Assembly (NCBI GenBank): GCA_021646465.1
Contig: SOET01000031.1
Location: 1 to 53,670 of the forward strand
Origin: Candidatus Kuenenia hertensis
GTDB taxonomy: Bacteria > Planctomycetota > Brocadiia > Brocadiales > Brocadiaceae
DNA length: 53,670 nucleotides
Reading direction: 5' to 3'
The position numbers and the translations under genes are program-made. How positions within the stretch are numbered: the first letter of the stretch is position 1; the number at the start of each line of letters is the position of its first letter. Positions 53,136 through 53,670 of the stretch are shown here, one piece after another. Under the pieces are notes generated by a model. The model was not told the DNA's origin, did no database searches, and saw only the letters and a list, made by a program, of their open reading frames with translations.

Positions 53136-53670
53136 ATGAATTTTGCGGCTCCTTTCCTTTTAACCTTAAAGCTTTCTACCATAACAACACTTTTATTATT
53201 TGTCCTGGGTATCCCTTTTGCCTACTGGCTTGCTTTTTCAAGATTTCGCGGGAAGTTCTTCGTTGAGTCTGTAATATCCTTACCCCTTGTTCTTCCACCG
53301 ACCGTCCTGGGTTTTTATCTCCTCATGGCTATTGGGGGAAACAGTTTTGTCGGGCGTTGGTACGAAGGCATTTCTAATAAGACCCTTGCATTCTCTTTTC
53401 AAGGAATTGTTGTAGGTTCATTCATCTATAATCTGCCCTTTGCAATACGTCCGTTTCAATTGGCTTTTACCGGGGTGGATAAAAAATTGCTTGAGGCGTC
53501 ATGGAGCCTGGGCAGATCTAAATTACATACCTTCCTTTTCGTTATTTTTCCGCTTTCCTGGCAAGGTATTATAACAGGCTGCATACTCACCTTTGTGCAC
53601 TGCATGGGTGAATTCGGGGTTGTCCTGATGATCGGAGGAAATATTCCGGGTGTTACCAGGGTTGCATCGG
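53136..53670 (+). CDS. modB: molybdate ABC transporter permease, N-terminal part (cut by window end)
   Basis: An open frame starts at ATG 53136 behind AGGAG and runs off the window after 178 codons. It reads as a membrane protein beginning MNFAAPFLLTLKLSTITTLLL and matches ModB: SLPLVLPPTVLGFYLLMAIG, then the EAA loop EASWSLGRSKLHTFLFVIFP that contacts ModC, and CMGEFGVVLMIGGNIPGVTR. It forms the membrane channel of the molybdate importer with ModC and ModA encoded upstream. Confidence 0.92.
   Translation, partial: MNFAAPFLLTLKLSTITTLLLFVLGIPFAYWLAFSRFRGKFFVESVISLPLVLPPTVLGFYLLMAIGGNSFVGRWYEGISNKTLAFSFQGIVVGSFIYNLPFAIRPFQLAFTGVDKKLLEASWSLGRSKLHTFLFVIFPLSWQGIITGCILTFVHCMGEFGVVLMIGGNIPGVTRVAS

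Noticed and set aside
1-53670. tRNA, rRNA or CRISPR loci
   Set aside because: I looked in the intergenic stretches and found no cloverleaf-like sequence, rRNA-like blocks or regularly spaced repeats.

Overview
The window looks like a chromosomal segment of an anammox planctomycete of the Brocadiales, closest in style to Candidatus Kuenenia. The reasons are an AT-rich genome with Gram-negative envelope genes (lpxD, a 16-strand-type porin), and above all a Rieske/cytochrome b operon that also carries an NAD(P)-linked flavo-iron-sulfur protein and a membrane-anchored octaheme cytochrome c. That operon layout is known from anammox bacteria. The species assignment is inference from gene content, not from a marker search.

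Region 1 (1-3863) is accessory: a GxxExxY-family gene flanked by imperfect inverted repeats, an orphan type I restriction R subunit whose last codons are duplicated just downstream, and about 800 bases with only a DUF433-like fragment. Region 2 (3864-10850) is the respiratory operon: Rieske protein, b6-type cytochrome b, an unannotated 50-residue membrane protein, NAD(P)/FAD/Fe-S oxidoreductase, subunit-IV-like cytochrome b half, octaheme cytochrome. Region 3 (10965-17470) holds an HPF/RaiA-cold-shock fusion, a Nudix hydrolase, a protoglobin behind a strong sigma-54 promoter, proC-tkt, and an EgtD-like methyltransferase.

Region 4 (17714-32737, mostly minus strand) is the unusual part. It encodes a molybdopterin oxidoreductase fused to a NifS/IscS cysteine desulfurase; an operon of a glutamate-dehydrogenase-like/glutamate-racemase fusion with a FetAB-type ABC transporter; and a run of sensor kinase, NtrC-type regulator, sigma-54 promoter, TenA/PqqC-like diiron oxidase, FMN glutamate-synthase-like protein and RidA-like protein. 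The sigma-54 element there is nearly identical to the one in front of the protoglobin gene, which suggests a small regulon run by the neighbouring two-component system.

Region 5 (32976-46685, plus strand) is housekeeping: gltX, thpR, recA, alaS, rpmF-plsX-fabH-fabD-acpP-fabF-lpxD-glmS. Region 6 (46713-53670) has a DUF1326 protein and a ferritin-like protein, then a molybdate locus: modE (DNA-binding half only), a separate tandem Mop protein, modC, an outer-membrane porin, modA, a frameshifted mop gene and the start of modB. Two 28-base ModE-type palindromes with the same geometry lie before modE and before the porin gene, linking an outer-membrane channel to molybdate control. Together with the Mo-enzyme/desulfurase fusion, this gives the window a molybdenum theme. 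I saw no rRNA, tRNA, CRISPR array or complete insertion sequence.
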